Positions 1 through 8,372 are shown, numbered from the stretch's first letter. The stretch: 64,000 nt of DNA from Woeseiaceae bacterium (GCA_013043165.1 JABDOQ010000082.1:96847-160846); one strand, 5' to 3'. Notes: generated by a model not told the origin, from the letters alone. Numbers and translations are program-made.

Positions 1-139
1 GGCAGGTTCGTGAACCAGGTACCAGTACGCGAGCGGCGTCCCGGAGTAGGGACAATCCACAGGCTGTGGGCCGCGCCCCGCTGGGACGTTTGCTATAGAA
101 TTCGACGCCACTTCAATTGCGTTGCCATAAGGACGAACC

Positions 140-1816
140 GTGACCGTAAAAAGTGACATTGAAATTGCCCAGGCTGCCAAAGTCAGGCCAATTCAGGAAA
201 TCGCCGCGAAGATCGGCGTGCCGATCGACGCGCTCATGCCCTACGGTCATGACAAGGCGAAGATCAGCGCAGACTTCATTAACTCGCTGAGCCGGTCACA
301 GGACGGCAAGTTGATCCTGGTTACAGCGGTCTCGCCCACGCCGGCGGGAGAGGGCAAAACAACGACGACGGTCGGTCTGGGGGACGCGCTTGGCAAGCTC
401 GGCAAGAATGCGATTATCTGCCTGCGCGAGCCGAGTCTCGGTCCGTGTTTCGGCATGAAAGGCGGCGCGGCCGGTGGTGGCTATGCCCAGGTTGTTCCGA
501 TGGCCGACATCAACCTGCACTTCACGGGTGACTTCCACGCGATCGGTGCGGCCAACAACTTGCTGGCGGCCTTGATCGACAATCACATGCACTGGGACAA
601 CGCGCTGGATATCGATCCGCGTCGGGTCACCTGGCGGCGTGTCGTTGACATGAACGATCGTGCACTTCGATCCGTGACCTCTGGCCTGGGCGGATATAAC
701 AACGGCGTCGTGCGCGAAGCAGGTTTCGATATTACGGTCGCATCGGAAATCATGGCTATTTTCTGCCTGTCGACCGATCTCAAGGACCTGGAAAATCGGC
801 TGGGTGATATCGTGCTCGGTGCCACGCGCAGCAATGAGCCCATCACCGTCAGGGAACTCAATGCACACGGAGCGATGACGGCGTTGCTGCGCGACGCATT
901 TCAGCCAAACCTGGTTCAGACGATGGAGAACAACCCGGCGCTGATGCACGGCGGCCCGTTCGCAAATATCGCACACGGCTGCAATTCCGTCATTGCGACG
1001 ACTACCGCTATGAAGCTCGCCGACTATGTCGTTACGGAGGCTGGATTCGGCGCCGACCTCGGGGCTGAGAAATTCTTCAACATCAAGTGCCGCAAAGCGG
1101 GACTCTCACCCGATGCTGTCGTTTTGGTTGCTACGATCAAGGCGCTCAAGATGCAGGGCGGCGTCGCGAAGACGGATCTTGGAGTCGAAAACGTCAAAGC
1201 GGTACAGATTGGATGCAAGAATCTCGAACGTCATATTCGTAACCTCGGCAAGTTCGGGGTTCCAGAGGTGGTCGCGATCAATCGCTACACGGCCGACAGC
1301 GACGAGGAAGTTCAGGTTGTTCGTGATTTCTGTCACAAATATGGTGTTCGTGCCGTCGACTGCACACACTGGGCCGATGGAGGTGCAGGTGCCGTGGAGC
1401 TCGCTGAACACGTCGTCGGACTGTGCGACAGTGGCGCTGCCCAGTTTCGTACACTGTACGACGATGACATGTCGCTGTGGGAGAAAACTGCAACGATCGC
1501 CCGGGAAATCTATGGCGCCGACGATATCATCGCCGACAAGAAAGTGCGTGCAGAGTTCGCGAGGTTTGAGCGTGAAGGGCGCGGTAAATACCCAATTTGC
1601 ATGGCCAAGACCCAGTATAGTTTTTCCACCGATCCGAACCTGCTTGGTGCGCCTTCCGGCCACCATGTGCCTATTCGGGAAATCCGGCTCGCCGCCGGTG
1701 CCGAATTCCTGGTCGTCGTATGCGGAGAAATCATGACTATGCCGGGATTGCCGCGAGTCCCGGCTGCAAATTCCATTCGGGTCAACGACGCAGGTCGAAT
1801 CGAGGGACTGTTCTAG
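140..1816 (+). CDS. fhs: Formate-tetrahydrofolate ligase
   Basis: This cytosolic enzyme makes 10-formyl-tetrahydrofolate from formate, ATP and tetrahydrofolate and so feeds one-carbon metabolism. The 558-residue product is full length for the family. The nucleotide-binding loop is clear at residues 67-77 ([11 protein letters not shown]), and the family segment [11 protein letters not shown] follows. The ATG at 140 begins a protein with the expected N-terminus ([14 protein letters not shown]). The gene stands alone; no folD or other folate gene is adjacent, and the next gene is convergent. Many gammaproteobacteria, including E. coli, lack fhs and use FolD instead. Confidence 0.97.
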   Translation: MTVKSDIEIAQAAKVRPIQEIAAKIGVPIDALMPYGHDKAKISADFINSLSRSQDGKLILVTAVSPTPAGEGKTTTTVGLGDALGKLGKNAIICLREPSLGPCFGMKGGAAGGGYAQVVPMADINLHFTGDFHAIGAANNLLAALIDNHMHWDNALDIDPRRVTWRRVVDMNDRALRSVTSGLGGYNNGVVREAGFDITVASEIMAIFCLSTDLKDLENRLGDIVLGATRSNEPITVRELNAHGAMTALLRDAFQPNLVQTMENNPALMHGGPFANIAHGCNSVIATTTAMKLADYVVTEAGFGADLGAEKFFNIKCRKAGLSPDAVVLVATIKALKMQGGVAKTDLGVENVKAVQIGCKNLERHIRNLGKFGVPEVVAINRYTADSDEEVQVVRDFCHKYGVRAVDCTHWADGGAGAVELAEHVVGLCDSGAAQFRTLYDDDMSLWEKTATIAREIYGADDIIADKKVRAEFARFEREGRGKYPICMAKTQYSFSTDPNLLGAPSGHHVPIREIRLAAGAEFLVVVCGEIMTMPGLPRVPAANSIRVNDAGRIEGLF

Positions 1817-1857
1817 TCAAGCTGCTGCTCAGGACGCACGACATGCCCGCCTTGGTT

Positions 1858-2112
1858 TCATGTCTCAGTTTCAATAAGGCGATGGCTGTCATTCGCCGTC
1901 AATTTGCAGCCGTAGACCTGTTTCAGCCGCTCAATAACCTCGCGCGTGTCCGACGAGAAGGGCGCTTTGCCCTCGAAAGCATGTAGAACGATACCCTCGA
2001 GAAGATCGCCAAGGGTGAGGTCGGTGTATTCGGCCAGGGCCTTCAGTACCTTGAGCAGGGAAGATTCAATGCGCACGCCGGTTTGCGTGCGTTTAACGAG
2101 CGTTGTTGTCAT
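1858..2112 (-). CDS. Small ribbon-helix-helix-like protein, putative regulator
   Basis: This 84-residue protein has no function I can name. Residues 8-50 (KRTQTGVRIESSLLKVLKAL and on) look like a short basic strand followed by two helices, the pattern of ribbon-helix-helix DNA-binding proteins, and a second helical part follows (TREVIERLKQVYG). A strong Shine-Dalgarno GGAGGTG precedes the ATG. A perfect 16-bp palindrome lies about 29 bases upstream of the start, where an autoregulatory operator would be. No toxin-like partner is adjacent: fhs is convergent and arfB lies upstream. The gene is very likely real because of its ribosome site; the DNA-binding role is inference. Confidence 0.7.
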   Translation of the reverse strand: MTTTLVKRTQTGVRIESSLLKVLKALAEYTDLTLGDLLEGIVLHAFEGKAPFSSDTREVIERLKQVYGCKLTANDSHRLIETET

Positions 2113-2140
2113 GATGGGGCACCTCCGTAAAGAGGTACCA

Positions 2141-2156
2141 TGTTACCTAGGTAACA
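2141..2156. promoter_or_regulatory. Perfect 16-bp palindrome, putative operator
   Basis: TGTTACCTAGGTAACA is a perfect inverted repeat located just upstream of the small ribbon-helix-helix-like gene that starts at 2112. Its position between the probable promoter and the ribosome site suggests an operator, perhaps for that protein itself. The palindrome is seen directly; binding is inferred. Confidence 0.55.
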
Positions 2157-2271
2157 CTCAATTTTCAAGCACCAGTTTCAAGCCGCGAGTGACCGCCAAA
2201 CTGCCGTGCATGTTGGAAAAAGGCGATCTCTTCGAGGGATTCACGATTTGGCAAACGGCCGGCGGCCGAAT

Positions 2272-2697
2272 TCAATCGTCCATCACTTTGCCGCGTGCCT
2301 TCTTGATCGCACTGCGACGGCCCTTGGCATCCAATCGTTTTTGTTTCACAGTCTTGCCGAGCCTGGTCGGTATACGCGGTTTGCGCTTTTTCATCGATGC
2401 GCGCAGGAAATCGGCGAGTCTTTGCAGCGCGTCCTGCCGGTTGCGCTCCTGGCTGCGGTATTGCTGGGATTTGATAACCAGGACCCCCTCCGCATTGATG
2501 CGCCGATCATTCGTTGCGAGCAATTTCGATTTCAGAGTGCGGGACAGCGCCGTGCTGTTGCGAATATCGAAGCGCAGATGAATAGCGGTCGCGACCTTGT
2601 TGACGTTTTGGCCACCGGCACCCTGAGCACGCACCGCGGTCATGTCAATTTCCGACATCGGGATGGTGAGCTGAGCTGATATATCGAGAACGTCCAC
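2272..2697 (-). CDS. arfB: Alternative ribosome-rescue factor / peptidyl-tRNA hydrolase ArfB
   Basis: ArfB releases peptides from ribosomes stalled at the end of truncated mRNAs. The 141-residue length is that of the family. The catalytic GGQ loop is at residues 28-30 within GAGGQNVNK, and the C-terminus is a lysine/arginine-rich tail (KKRKPRIPTRLGKTVKQKR) of the type that threads into the empty mRNA channel. The single-domain size and basic tail separate it from release factors RF1 and RF2. It is monocistronic here. Confidence 0.93.
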   Translation of the reverse strand: MDVLDISAQLTIPMSEIDMTAVRAQGAGGQNVNKVATAIHLRFDIRNSTALSRTLKSKLLATNDRRINAEGVLVIKSQQYRSQERNRQDALQRLADFLRASMKKRKPRIPTRLGKTVKQKRLDAKGRRSAIKKARGKVMDD

Positions 2698-3016
2698 GAC
2701 GCTCTCATTGTACCGCGAGAATCCCGCGCGGCGCTCAAAACACGAATATGTGAAAATGCGCCCATCGCTTCTGGATTCGCAGGACTATGCCCTTTCGTAA
2801 GCTCACGCTTCTCGTCACCTGTCAGCTCATTTCGGCGACGGGCTCGATTGTAATGGTGCGCGAGGATCCGTTGTTGCATCGAAGGGCCGCGGCGGTCCGC
2901 GGGTGACACGAAATGAACGCCACGAAGCAGTCGCGCAAACGGCATAAGGACGCAGCCGGATTTGGCATCCGATACCGGGGGCAGAGGGCTGCGTCATCAG
3001 TAAGGGAGACATTCGC
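2698..3016. other. Intergenic region with a 39-codon ORF resembling a transporter N-terminus
   Basis: These 319 bases lie between divergent arfB and the FAD oxidoreductase gene and should hold both promoters. A plus-strand ORF at 2787-2906 begins MPFRKLTLLVTCQLISATGS, which looks like the first membrane helix of an MFS-type transporter, but it leaves that pattern after about 25 residues and stops. It may be a decayed remnant or chance. I see no RNA gene here. Confidence 0.35.
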
Positions 3017-4363
3017 GTGAAGCGGCTTTACGACGACAACCTCTACCGGTTTGATATACCGCAGCCGAGCTATTGGGAGGCAACAGCATCAGGTATCGAT
3101 GTACCCGCCACTCCACTGCAAGCCGCTGAGTCGTGCGACGTCGCAATCATCGGCGGTGGCTACACGGGCCTTTCTGCGGCGCTGCACCTGGCAAGGGATT
3201 ACAGCATCGATGTGCGCGTGCTCGAAGCGGGCCATATTGGCTGGGGTGCGTCGGGCCGCAACGGCGGATTCTGTTGTGTCGGCGGGTCTGGCGTACACCG
3301 CAAGGACCTGATCAAGCTGCGGGGCGAGGGCAATGCCAGGGATTTTTATCGGTCGCAGGTCGACGCGGTTGAGCTCGTGCGCCAACTCGCAAACGACGAG
3401 GGCATCGAGTACCAGGCCTTCGGCGAAGCGGAGTTGGAGGTCGCCCATACTCCCAGGGCGTTTGAGCGACTGCAGGAGGATCATGAGATCCTGTCCAAGA
3501 CGCTCGGCCTGCAATCGGAGATTGTGAGCGCAGGCGAGTTTCGCGAGCGATTTTTCGATTCCACGGAGCAGTTCGGCGCACTGGTGCAACGCCCCGGGTT
3601 CGGCCTGCATCCGCTGCGATACTGTCGTGGCCTGGCGAATGCGGCGACTCGTCGCGGCGCCGTGTTGCACGATCGCAGTGAGGTACTGGAGTGGAGCAAG
3701 ACGGACGCCGGGGCGCATCGACTCCTGACTTCCGGCGGCAGCATGACGGCGCGGCGCGTTCTTTTTGCCACGAACGGATTCATGCCGGAACGGCTGAATC
3801 CGGAGTTCTACGGCCGGACGATACCGGTAATTAGCGCGATTATCGTCACCCGCCCGTTGACGGATGACGAAAAGAATGCCCATTACTGGCGCACAGAACA
3901 TCCGGCCATCAACTCGAGGAACATACTCAATTACTTCAGGCTACTCCCTGACAATCGCTTTCTGTTCGGTGGGCGAGGCCACAGCACCGGGCATGCCAGC
4001 GGCGAGCGACAAATGGCCGCTGAACTCGCAGCAACGCTGCGTCGTTTCTGGCCCGCTTGGTCAGGGGTCGAGATCGATTTTAGCTGGCATGGTCTGATCT
4101 GCTACACGCGCACGCTGACTCCATGCATCGGCCACTTGGATGACGATCCGAGCGTGTATTTCGGATTCGGCTATCACGGCAACGGCGTCAGTGCCGGGAC
4201 CTGGACGGGCAAGCAACTGGCAGACTGGGTGGGTAGCGGCCAGCCACCGGCACTTCCCGAGATTGTGAAAGGCCTCGGGCAGAAGTTTCCGCTGGCGAGC
4301 ATGCGCTTGAGATACCTGCAGCTGGGGCTCGCGCTGTCGGGATGGCTGGATCGCCGGGCGTAG
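3017..4363 (+). CDS. FAD-dependent oxidoreductase, DAO family, gamma-glutamylputrescine oxidase-like
   Basis: A D-amino-acid-oxidase fold flavoenzyme that probably oxidises an amine or amino acid. The dinucleotide-binding motif GGGYTGLSAALHLA is at about residues 46-59, followed by an acidic strand end (VLEAG) and the GWGASGRNGGF segment typical of PuuB/OrdL-type oxidases. The C-terminal FAD contact region FGYHGNGVSAGTWTGKQLA is present. Length (448) suits PuuB-like enzymes. No polyamine-catabolism partner such as puuA or puuC lies next to it, so the substrate is unknown. The ATG at 3017 is preceded by TAAGGGAGA, a good ribosome site. Confidence 0.85.
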   Translation: MKRLYDDNLYRFDIPQPSYWEATASGIDVPATPLQAAESCDVAIIGGGYTGLSAALHLARDYSIDVRVLEAGHIGWGASGRNGGFCCVGGSGVHRKDLIKLRGEGNARDFYRSQVDAVELVRQLANDEGIEYQAFGEAELEVAHTPRAFERLQEDHEILSKTLGLQSEIVSAGEFRERFFDSTEQFGALVQRPGFGLHPLRYCRGLANAATRRGAVLHDRSEVLEWSKTDAGAHRLLTSGGSMTARRVLFATNGFMPERLNPEFYGRTIPVISAIIVTRPLTDDEKNAHYWRTEHPAINSRNILNYFRLLPDNRFLFGGRGHSTGHASGERQMAAELAATLRRFWPAWSGVEIDFSWHGLICYTRTLTPCIGHLDDDPSVYFGFGYHGNGVSAGTWTGKQLADWVGSGQPPALPEIVKGLGQKFPLASMRLRYLQLGLALSGWLDRRA

Positions 4364-4376
4364 GGCCTGTTGTTAC

Positions 4377-5036
4377 CTAGAAGTTATAGATGAAGGCAAT
4401 GGAGACAACCGGCCAGGCTTTGAAGTCGCTCATTTCGTCCTCAAGTTCAAGGCGTTCGGCTTCGAGCGCGTCCTGAAAAACCTGCTGGCCCGCCGCGAAT
4501 CCATCGGCCTGCAAACTGACTGTCGGTTCACCCTGCCAGAGTACGCCGAAGTCGAAGTTCAGACCGACCTTGCCCAGGACTTCGAAGTCGTAGCCGACAC
4601 CAAGATAGGGCGCAGTACTGGCGAATGACGTCAAGCTTTGCAGGGAACCAACATCAGCAGGGCTGAAGGTGTTCCCGCCGATTTCGAAGTTGGCACCGGC
4701 GGTATCCTGGCTGATCATGCCAAATTCATTGTTGTTCGAAAACGCTCCGGCGGTTACGCGGAACGGGCTCAGCGGGAAACGAAAGTTTCCTGTGGCGTAA
4801 TACGTGTCCAACGCGAACGTGGCGTCATAATTGATGCCAGCCTGCGAGCCATCGTCGTCGTATTCGTAGCTGTTGGCGCCAACGCGTACGTCCAGCCAGG
4901 GCAATAGACTCCAGCGTCCTTCGACACCGAGTCCAAGCGTGCCGGCCTTCAGTCCAATACCAAAATCGGCACTGGCCGTACCGAACGCAGCCAGTGCGAG
5001 CGCGGCCAGCGCCACCTTCATAAATGCTGTTTTCAT
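4377..5036 (-). CDS. Outer-membrane beta-barrel protein, unknown function
   Basis: The 219-residue product begins with a Sec signal peptide (MKTAFMKVALAALALAAFGTASA) and ends in VSIAFIYNF. The terminal phenylalanine and alternating hydrophobic pattern are typical of outer-membrane barrels assembled by BamA. The mature part has alternating aromatic strands (DFGIGLKAGTLGLGVEGRWS, PYLGVGYDFEVLGKVGLNFD) resembling small eight-strand barrels of the OmpA/OmpW type. No specific family can be assigned. Its stop lies 13 bases from that of the convergent FAD oxidoreductase. Confidence 0.75.
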   Translation of the reverse strand: MKTAFMKVALAALALAAFGTASADFGIGLKAGTLGLGVEGRWSLLPWLDVRVGANSYEYDDDGSQAGINYDATFALDTYYATGNFRFPLSPFRVTAGAFSNNNEFGMISQDTAGANFEIGGNTFSPADVGSLQSLTSFASTAPYLGVGYDFEVLGKVGLNFDFGVLWQGEPTVSLQADGFAAGQQVFQDALEAERLELEDEMSDFKAWPVVSIAFIYNF

Positions 5037-5251
5037 CGTTGTTTCAGCCCAAATCGAATTAACGGTCCCGAGCGTATACCCGCGTCTCTGACCTGACTGT
5101 GCGACGTATCACAGCTCCGAAAATTTTGCCGGTTTATGTCAAATCTCCCCAATCTGCCGGATTTTGCGGGCGGCCGCAGCGCGTTGGCAGGGGTAGCTTG
5201 AGATGGCGCAGGACGCGCGTCAGTAAAAAGGCATTCAACAAGGAGATGGAA

Positions 5252-5431
5252 ATGCGTGAACTAACGATGAGTGAAGTTGAGTTTGTATCGGGTGGGTGCA
5301 CACCGGGCAGCAGTAATACATTCGGCGGAATTCGAGATACCTACGGTTTGGGTCAGGACATTATCAATATCTATGAAGGACTCATTGAGGCGACTTCGTA
5401 CGTCATCGAACGCGTCGCAAACGCTCTGTGA
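5252..5431 (+). CDS. Small peptide with double-glycine leader, bacteriocin/microcin-like
   Basis: A 59-residue peptide starts MRELTMSEVEFVSGG, which matches the double-glycine leaders cleaved by peptidase-containing ABC exporters (MRELxxxEvexVSGG type). Cleavage after GG would free a 44-residue core rich in glycine and serine, with one cysteine at its first position and an amphipathic C-terminal stretch (IINIYEGLIEATSYVIERVA). The start at 5252 is preferred over the ATG at 5246 and the track start at 5099 because AGGAG lies six bases upstream. A strong terminator follows at once. No exporter or modification enzyme is in view; the closest partner is the convergent CPBP protease gene. The leader is clear by eye; antimicrobial activity is inference. 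Confidence 0.75.
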   Translation: MRELTMSEVEFVSGGCTPGSSNTFGGIRDTYGLGQDIINIYEGLIEATSYVIERVANAL

Positions 5432-5436
5432 CACGT

Positions 5437-6264
5437 TCAGCGCCGCGGCGGTTGCTCGTCGCGGCGCTTTTTTGCGTCGCCTGTCAGGCGGACGACTAAA
5501 ATTGTCGCGATAAGCAGCATTGCCGTCGCCGCAATGCCAATACGCCACAGCGGCAGATCCGATATCGGTGGATTCCAGATTCCATGCAGGCAGCGCCAGT
5601 CGACCTGTACCAAGCCGTTGAAGGTGGCGTGTGAAATCAGCGACGGCCAAAGCGACTGCGAGTTCCAGTACTGGATTCCGAACACGACTCCCGCGACAAA
5701 GGTGAACAACCAGTGTGAGGGTGGATGAAAGATGGCAAAAACTGTCGCCGACACGGCGATCGCAACGACGGGCCCGCCGCGATGCAGCGAAGACTGGACA
5801 TAGGCACGATTCGTCACTTCTTCGACAATCGGTATCATGATGACCATCACCAGAAATCCGACCATCGCCACCTTTGCTGGCGGGCACTGGAACCAGAATA
5901 ACGGCCCTTCGATCGCGAACGGATCATTGTCGCGGTAAACGCCGAACGCAACTCCGGCGATCGTCATACTCCACCACAGGACTCTGATTAGCATGCCGAC
6001 AGCAATGGCACGCAGAACTGTGGAAAGTGAGAGCGTTGACGGCCGAAACTGCTCCAGGAGAAACGCCTTGTCCAGGCGCAACATCGGCAACATCAGGACC
6101 AGCAAGAGCGGAAACACCACCAGGTAGGACAGGTCAGCCGCGTGGTCTTTTTGCAGGCCTTCGCGTAGCAGCTCCATCTGCAGCCACGAGCGCGCGAACA
6201 GAGCGGCTGTGGTAGCAACAATGACGGCAATTGCGTTCTTGCCAGAGGGACGACTGACTTCCAT
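5437..6264 (-). CDS. CPBP-family intramembrane glutamic protease
   Basis: A multi-pass membrane protein of 275 residues from the CPBP (CAAX protease and bacteriocin-processing, Abi) family. The three catalytic motifs are all present: EEVTNR at 148-153, FAIFH ending at His180, and HATFN at 212-216. The basic C-terminal tail (DAKKRRDEQPPRR) is partly encoded by the terminator of the facing peptide gene. Family members prenyl-process proteins, mature or give immunity to bacteriocins, or process sorting-signal proteins. Next to a GG-leader peptide, an immunity or processing role is attractive but inferred. The gene lies 77 bases downstream of alkB on the same strand and may be co-transcribed with it. 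Confidence 0.88.
   Translation of the reverse strand: MEVSRPSGKNAIAVIVATTAALFARSWLQMELLREGLQKDHAADLSYLVVFPLLLVLMLPMLRLDKAFLLEQFRPSTLSLSTVLRAIAVGMLIRVLWWSMTIAGVAFGVYRDNDPFAIEGPLFWFQCPPAKVAMVGFLVMVIMIPIVEEVTNRAYVQSSLHRGGPVVAIAVSATVFAIFHPPSHWLFTFVAGVVFGIQYWNSQSLWPSLISHATFNGLVQVDWRCLHGIWNPPISDLPLWRIGIAATAMLLIATILVVRLTGDAKKRRDEQPPRR
5439..5473 (+). terminator. Rho-independent terminator of the GG-leader peptide gene
   Basis: A 12-bp GC-rich stem (AGCGCCGCGGCG paired with CGTCGCGGCGCT, one G-T pair, loop GTTGCT) is followed by six T residues. It begins 8 bases after the peptide stop codon and lies within the last codons of the convergent CPBP gene, so the two genes share this DNA. Confidence 0.85.
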
Positions 6265-6341
6265 CGCAGCAATCGTAGCTGCAGCCCGGTCGGGGTCCCG
6301 TCAGCAAAACCGGGCATTGTCGGGATAAATGATTTCGGCGT

Positions 6342-7556
6342 CTAGAGACCTGGTATGTCCGTAATGGTCGGTTCAACCATCTTGTCCCGGCCCCATTTCA
6401 GAAATAGTGACGCGCGTGCGTCCGGGTCGATGTTTACTTTGTCCAGATCACCTTGCACATGCGGCAAAGCCATAAGGCGCTTGTCCATGACATAAAACCA
6501 AAGCCACGGGATGTAGGCCATTACGTACATACCAAAGTACCCGTTGGGCAGTGAGGGCAGATCCTCAAAATGCCGCAAGGACTGGTAGCGCCTGAGCGGA
6601 TGGGCATGATGATCGGAGTGCCGTTCGAGGTGAAACATCACGAGGTTGCTCAGTATGTGATTGCTGTTCCACGAGTGATGCGGCTGGCAGCGTTCGTATC
6701 GGCCGCGGACGTCCCGCTGTCTCAACAGTCCGTAGTGCTCGACGTAGTTGGCGCTGGTCAGCTGCCAGTAGGCAAATACGTTGTGGAGAAACAGAAACGG
6801 TACGACCGACCAGCCAAATAACCACAGCAATATAGCGCTGAGGGCTGCCGTCATGGCATACGACTGCAGAATAGCGTTACTGCGGTGCCATACGGATTTG
6901 CCACGAAGCGTCAGGCGTTCTTTTTCTATTTGCCACGCCCTCCGAAACGCAGAGGGTATTTCGCGCCGAGCAAACTTGTAAATACTCTCGCCCATCCGGG
7001 AACTTGCCGGATCAGCGGGTGTGGACACGTCCCTGTGATGGCCCCGATTATGCTCAATCGAAAAGTGACCGTACGCGGGGATAGCCAGTACGACTTTGGC
7101 CAGCAGCTTCTCGATCTTCGAGTTTTTGTGGCCGAGTTCATGCCCGGTGTTTATTGCGAGGCCCGATGTCAGCCCGGCAGTGATCGCGATTAGTACGAAA
7201 GCCCACCAGCTGACCGACGCAGACGTGGCGTACCAGACACATCCGACAAGCGCAATAAGATGCAGCGGCACCACGGCATATGTCAGCCAGCGATAGTACC
7301 GGTCCTGATCGAGCTGCATGACAATTTCTTCGGGTGGGTTGTTGCGGTCTTCGCCGATCGCCCAATCGAGCAACGGTGCAATAATGTAGCTCGTTGCGAA
7401 CGGCAGCAAAAACCACAGTTCGTTGCCTGTCTTGAAATGCAGCCAGATCGCCAGAAACGGCTGCAGCGGGTATACGACTGACAGCAGCCAAAGCCAGCGT
7501 TTGCGATCAACGTAATGTAACTCGCCGTCAGGTAATACTGCGGTGTAGCCTTTCAT
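6342..7556 (-). CDS. alkB: Alkane 1-monooxygenase (membrane di-iron hydroxylase)
   Basis: AlkB hydroxylates the terminal carbon of medium-chain alkanes using two iron atoms held by histidines, with electrons from rubredoxin. All signature motifs are seen: HELGHK (139-144), EHNRGHH (168-174), NYVEHYGLLR (270-279) and LERHSDHHAHP followed by RRYQSLR (310-329). About six hydrophobic helices surround them. Length (404) is normal for AlkB. No rubredoxin, rubredoxin reductase or AlkS regulator is in the window, so electron donors must be encoded elsewhere. The next gene downstream on the same strand is the CPBP protease. Confidence 0.95.
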   Translation of the reverse strand: MKGYTAVLPDGELHYVDRKRWLWLLSVVYPLQPFLAIWLHFKTGNELWFLLPFATSYIIAPLLDWAIGEDRNNPPEEIVMQLDQDRYYRWLTYAVVPLHLIALVGCVWYATSASVSWWAFVLIAITAGLTSGLAINTGHELGHKNSKIEKLLAKVVLAIPAYGHFSIEHNRGHHRDVSTPADPASSRMGESIYKFARREIPSAFRRAWQIEKERLTLRGKSVWHRSNAILQSYAMTAALSAILLWLFGWSVVPFLFLHNVFAYWQLTSANYVEHYGLLRQRDVRGRYERCQPHHSWNSNHILSNLVMFHLERHSDHHAHPLRRYQSLRHFEDLPSLPNGYFGMYVMAYIPWLWFYVMDKRLMALPHVQGDLDKVNIDPDARASLFLKWGRDKMVEPTITDIPGL

Positions 7557-7800
7557 TTCCGCTCCAGCTCACTGTCTCGCGATCAGAGGCGATTATCGCC
7601 CAGGCGCCGATCGTCGTCCATTTATACATAATGACATTGCGGCAGCGAATGCCGGATGAGTAGCGAAGCTCGATAACAAACTAATAAGGCATTGGTTGAC
7701 ATTTTGTTCTATATTGAGTGGAAGCTGTATATCCCGGTCTGCAGTTGCCGATTGGCCGTAGACGATAACTAACAAATAGAAACAGCAGGGGGGCACAGGT
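7557..7800. other. Intergenic region upstream of alkB and the DUF5658 gene
   Basis: This divergent region should contain the alkB promoter and the promoter of the plus-strand membrane-protein gene. It is more AT-rich than its surroundings (for example the TTGACATTTTGTTCTATATT stretch near 7696). I could not identify a well-spaced sigma-70 promoter or a regulator palindrome with confidence, and I see no RNA gene. Confidence 0.4.
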
Positions 7801-8256
7801 ATCAGCACTGTCATATCAGACGCGCGTGCCGACAATGACCGGCGTAACTTCAACTGGCGAACCGTTGTTTACGGATTTGCCCTGTCCCGACGCCATGCTC
7901 ACAGGCGCGAGAGCGACAACGAAGTAATATTTCTCGACCGGCATCATCCCTGGTTGTTCTTCCTCGCGGTCAGCACCATGCTTCTCTCCTCTGCCGATGC
8001 GTTCCTGACATTGCTGCTGATCGAGAAGGGAATGGTCGAGGCGAACCCCGTCATGCAGGCTGCGATGACTCAGGGCACCGGGTTCTTTATCGGCGCCAAG
8101 CTTTCGTTGACGGCATTGGGCATTTTTTCGCTCGTGTATCTTGCCAAATCGCATTTCCTGAACCGATTCAGGACCGGCCTGTTCCTTACGGTTTTTTTCA
8201 GCGCCTACGCCTGCCTGGTGTGCTACGAACTGGTCAACCTCTTCCGCCTGATGTGA
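7801..8256 (+). CDS. DUF5658 family membrane protein, start codon unclear
   Basis: A small integral membrane protein of unknown function. The ORF track starts it at a TTG inside the first helix (7954), but the same frame is open back to the stop at 7777 and encodes DARADNDRRNFNWRTVVYGF and then a basic stretch and VIFLDRHHPWLFFLAV. That is the arrangement I expect of DUF5658 proteins: a basic cytoplasmic head, the HHPW motif, then three helices. No ATG, GTG or TTG exists in the upstream part. Candidates are AUC at 7801, which follows AGGGGG by about nine bases, or CUG at 7882. A frameshift or sequencing error is the alternative. The start given is a best guess. Confidence 0.6.
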   Translation: MSTVISDARADNDRRNFNWRTVVYGFALSRRHAHRRESDNEVIFLDRHHPWLFFLAVSTMLLSSADAFLTLLLIEKGMVEANPVMQAAMTQGTGFFIGAKLSLTALGIFSLVYLAKSHFLNRFRTGLFLTVFFSAYACLVCYELVNLFRLM

Positions 8257-8333
8257 CCCGGGGAATTCAATTCCCTACGGAGGATGCTTGGGATAAACTA
8301 CGGTCCCTTCGCAATCAGCACTTTCAGCCCCTC

Positions 8334-8364
8334 TTGACCATTGCGCCCAAATGCAGCGTAATCC
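8334..8364 (+). promoter_or_regulatory. Possible sigma-70 promoter of the sucA operon
   Basis: TTGACC (8334-8339) and TAATCC (8359-8364) resemble -35 and -10 elements, with a rather long 19-base spacer. Transcription would start almost at the sucA ATG (8373), which has no Shine-Dalgarno sequence before it. This is a weak match by eye; another promoter further upstream is possible. Confidence 0.3.
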
Positions 8365-8372
8365 CTTAAATT

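Noticed and set aside
3089-3901. 270-residue minus-strand ORF opposite the FAD oxidoreductase
   Set aside because: The plus-strand frame has an intact FAD-binding motif; the antisense frame has nothing recognisable.
5099-5251. N-terminal 51 residues of the track ORF at 5099-5431
   Set aside because: This part lacks a ribosome site at its start and is unlike the GG leader that begins at 5252 behind AGGAG, so it is taken as upstream non-coding DNA.
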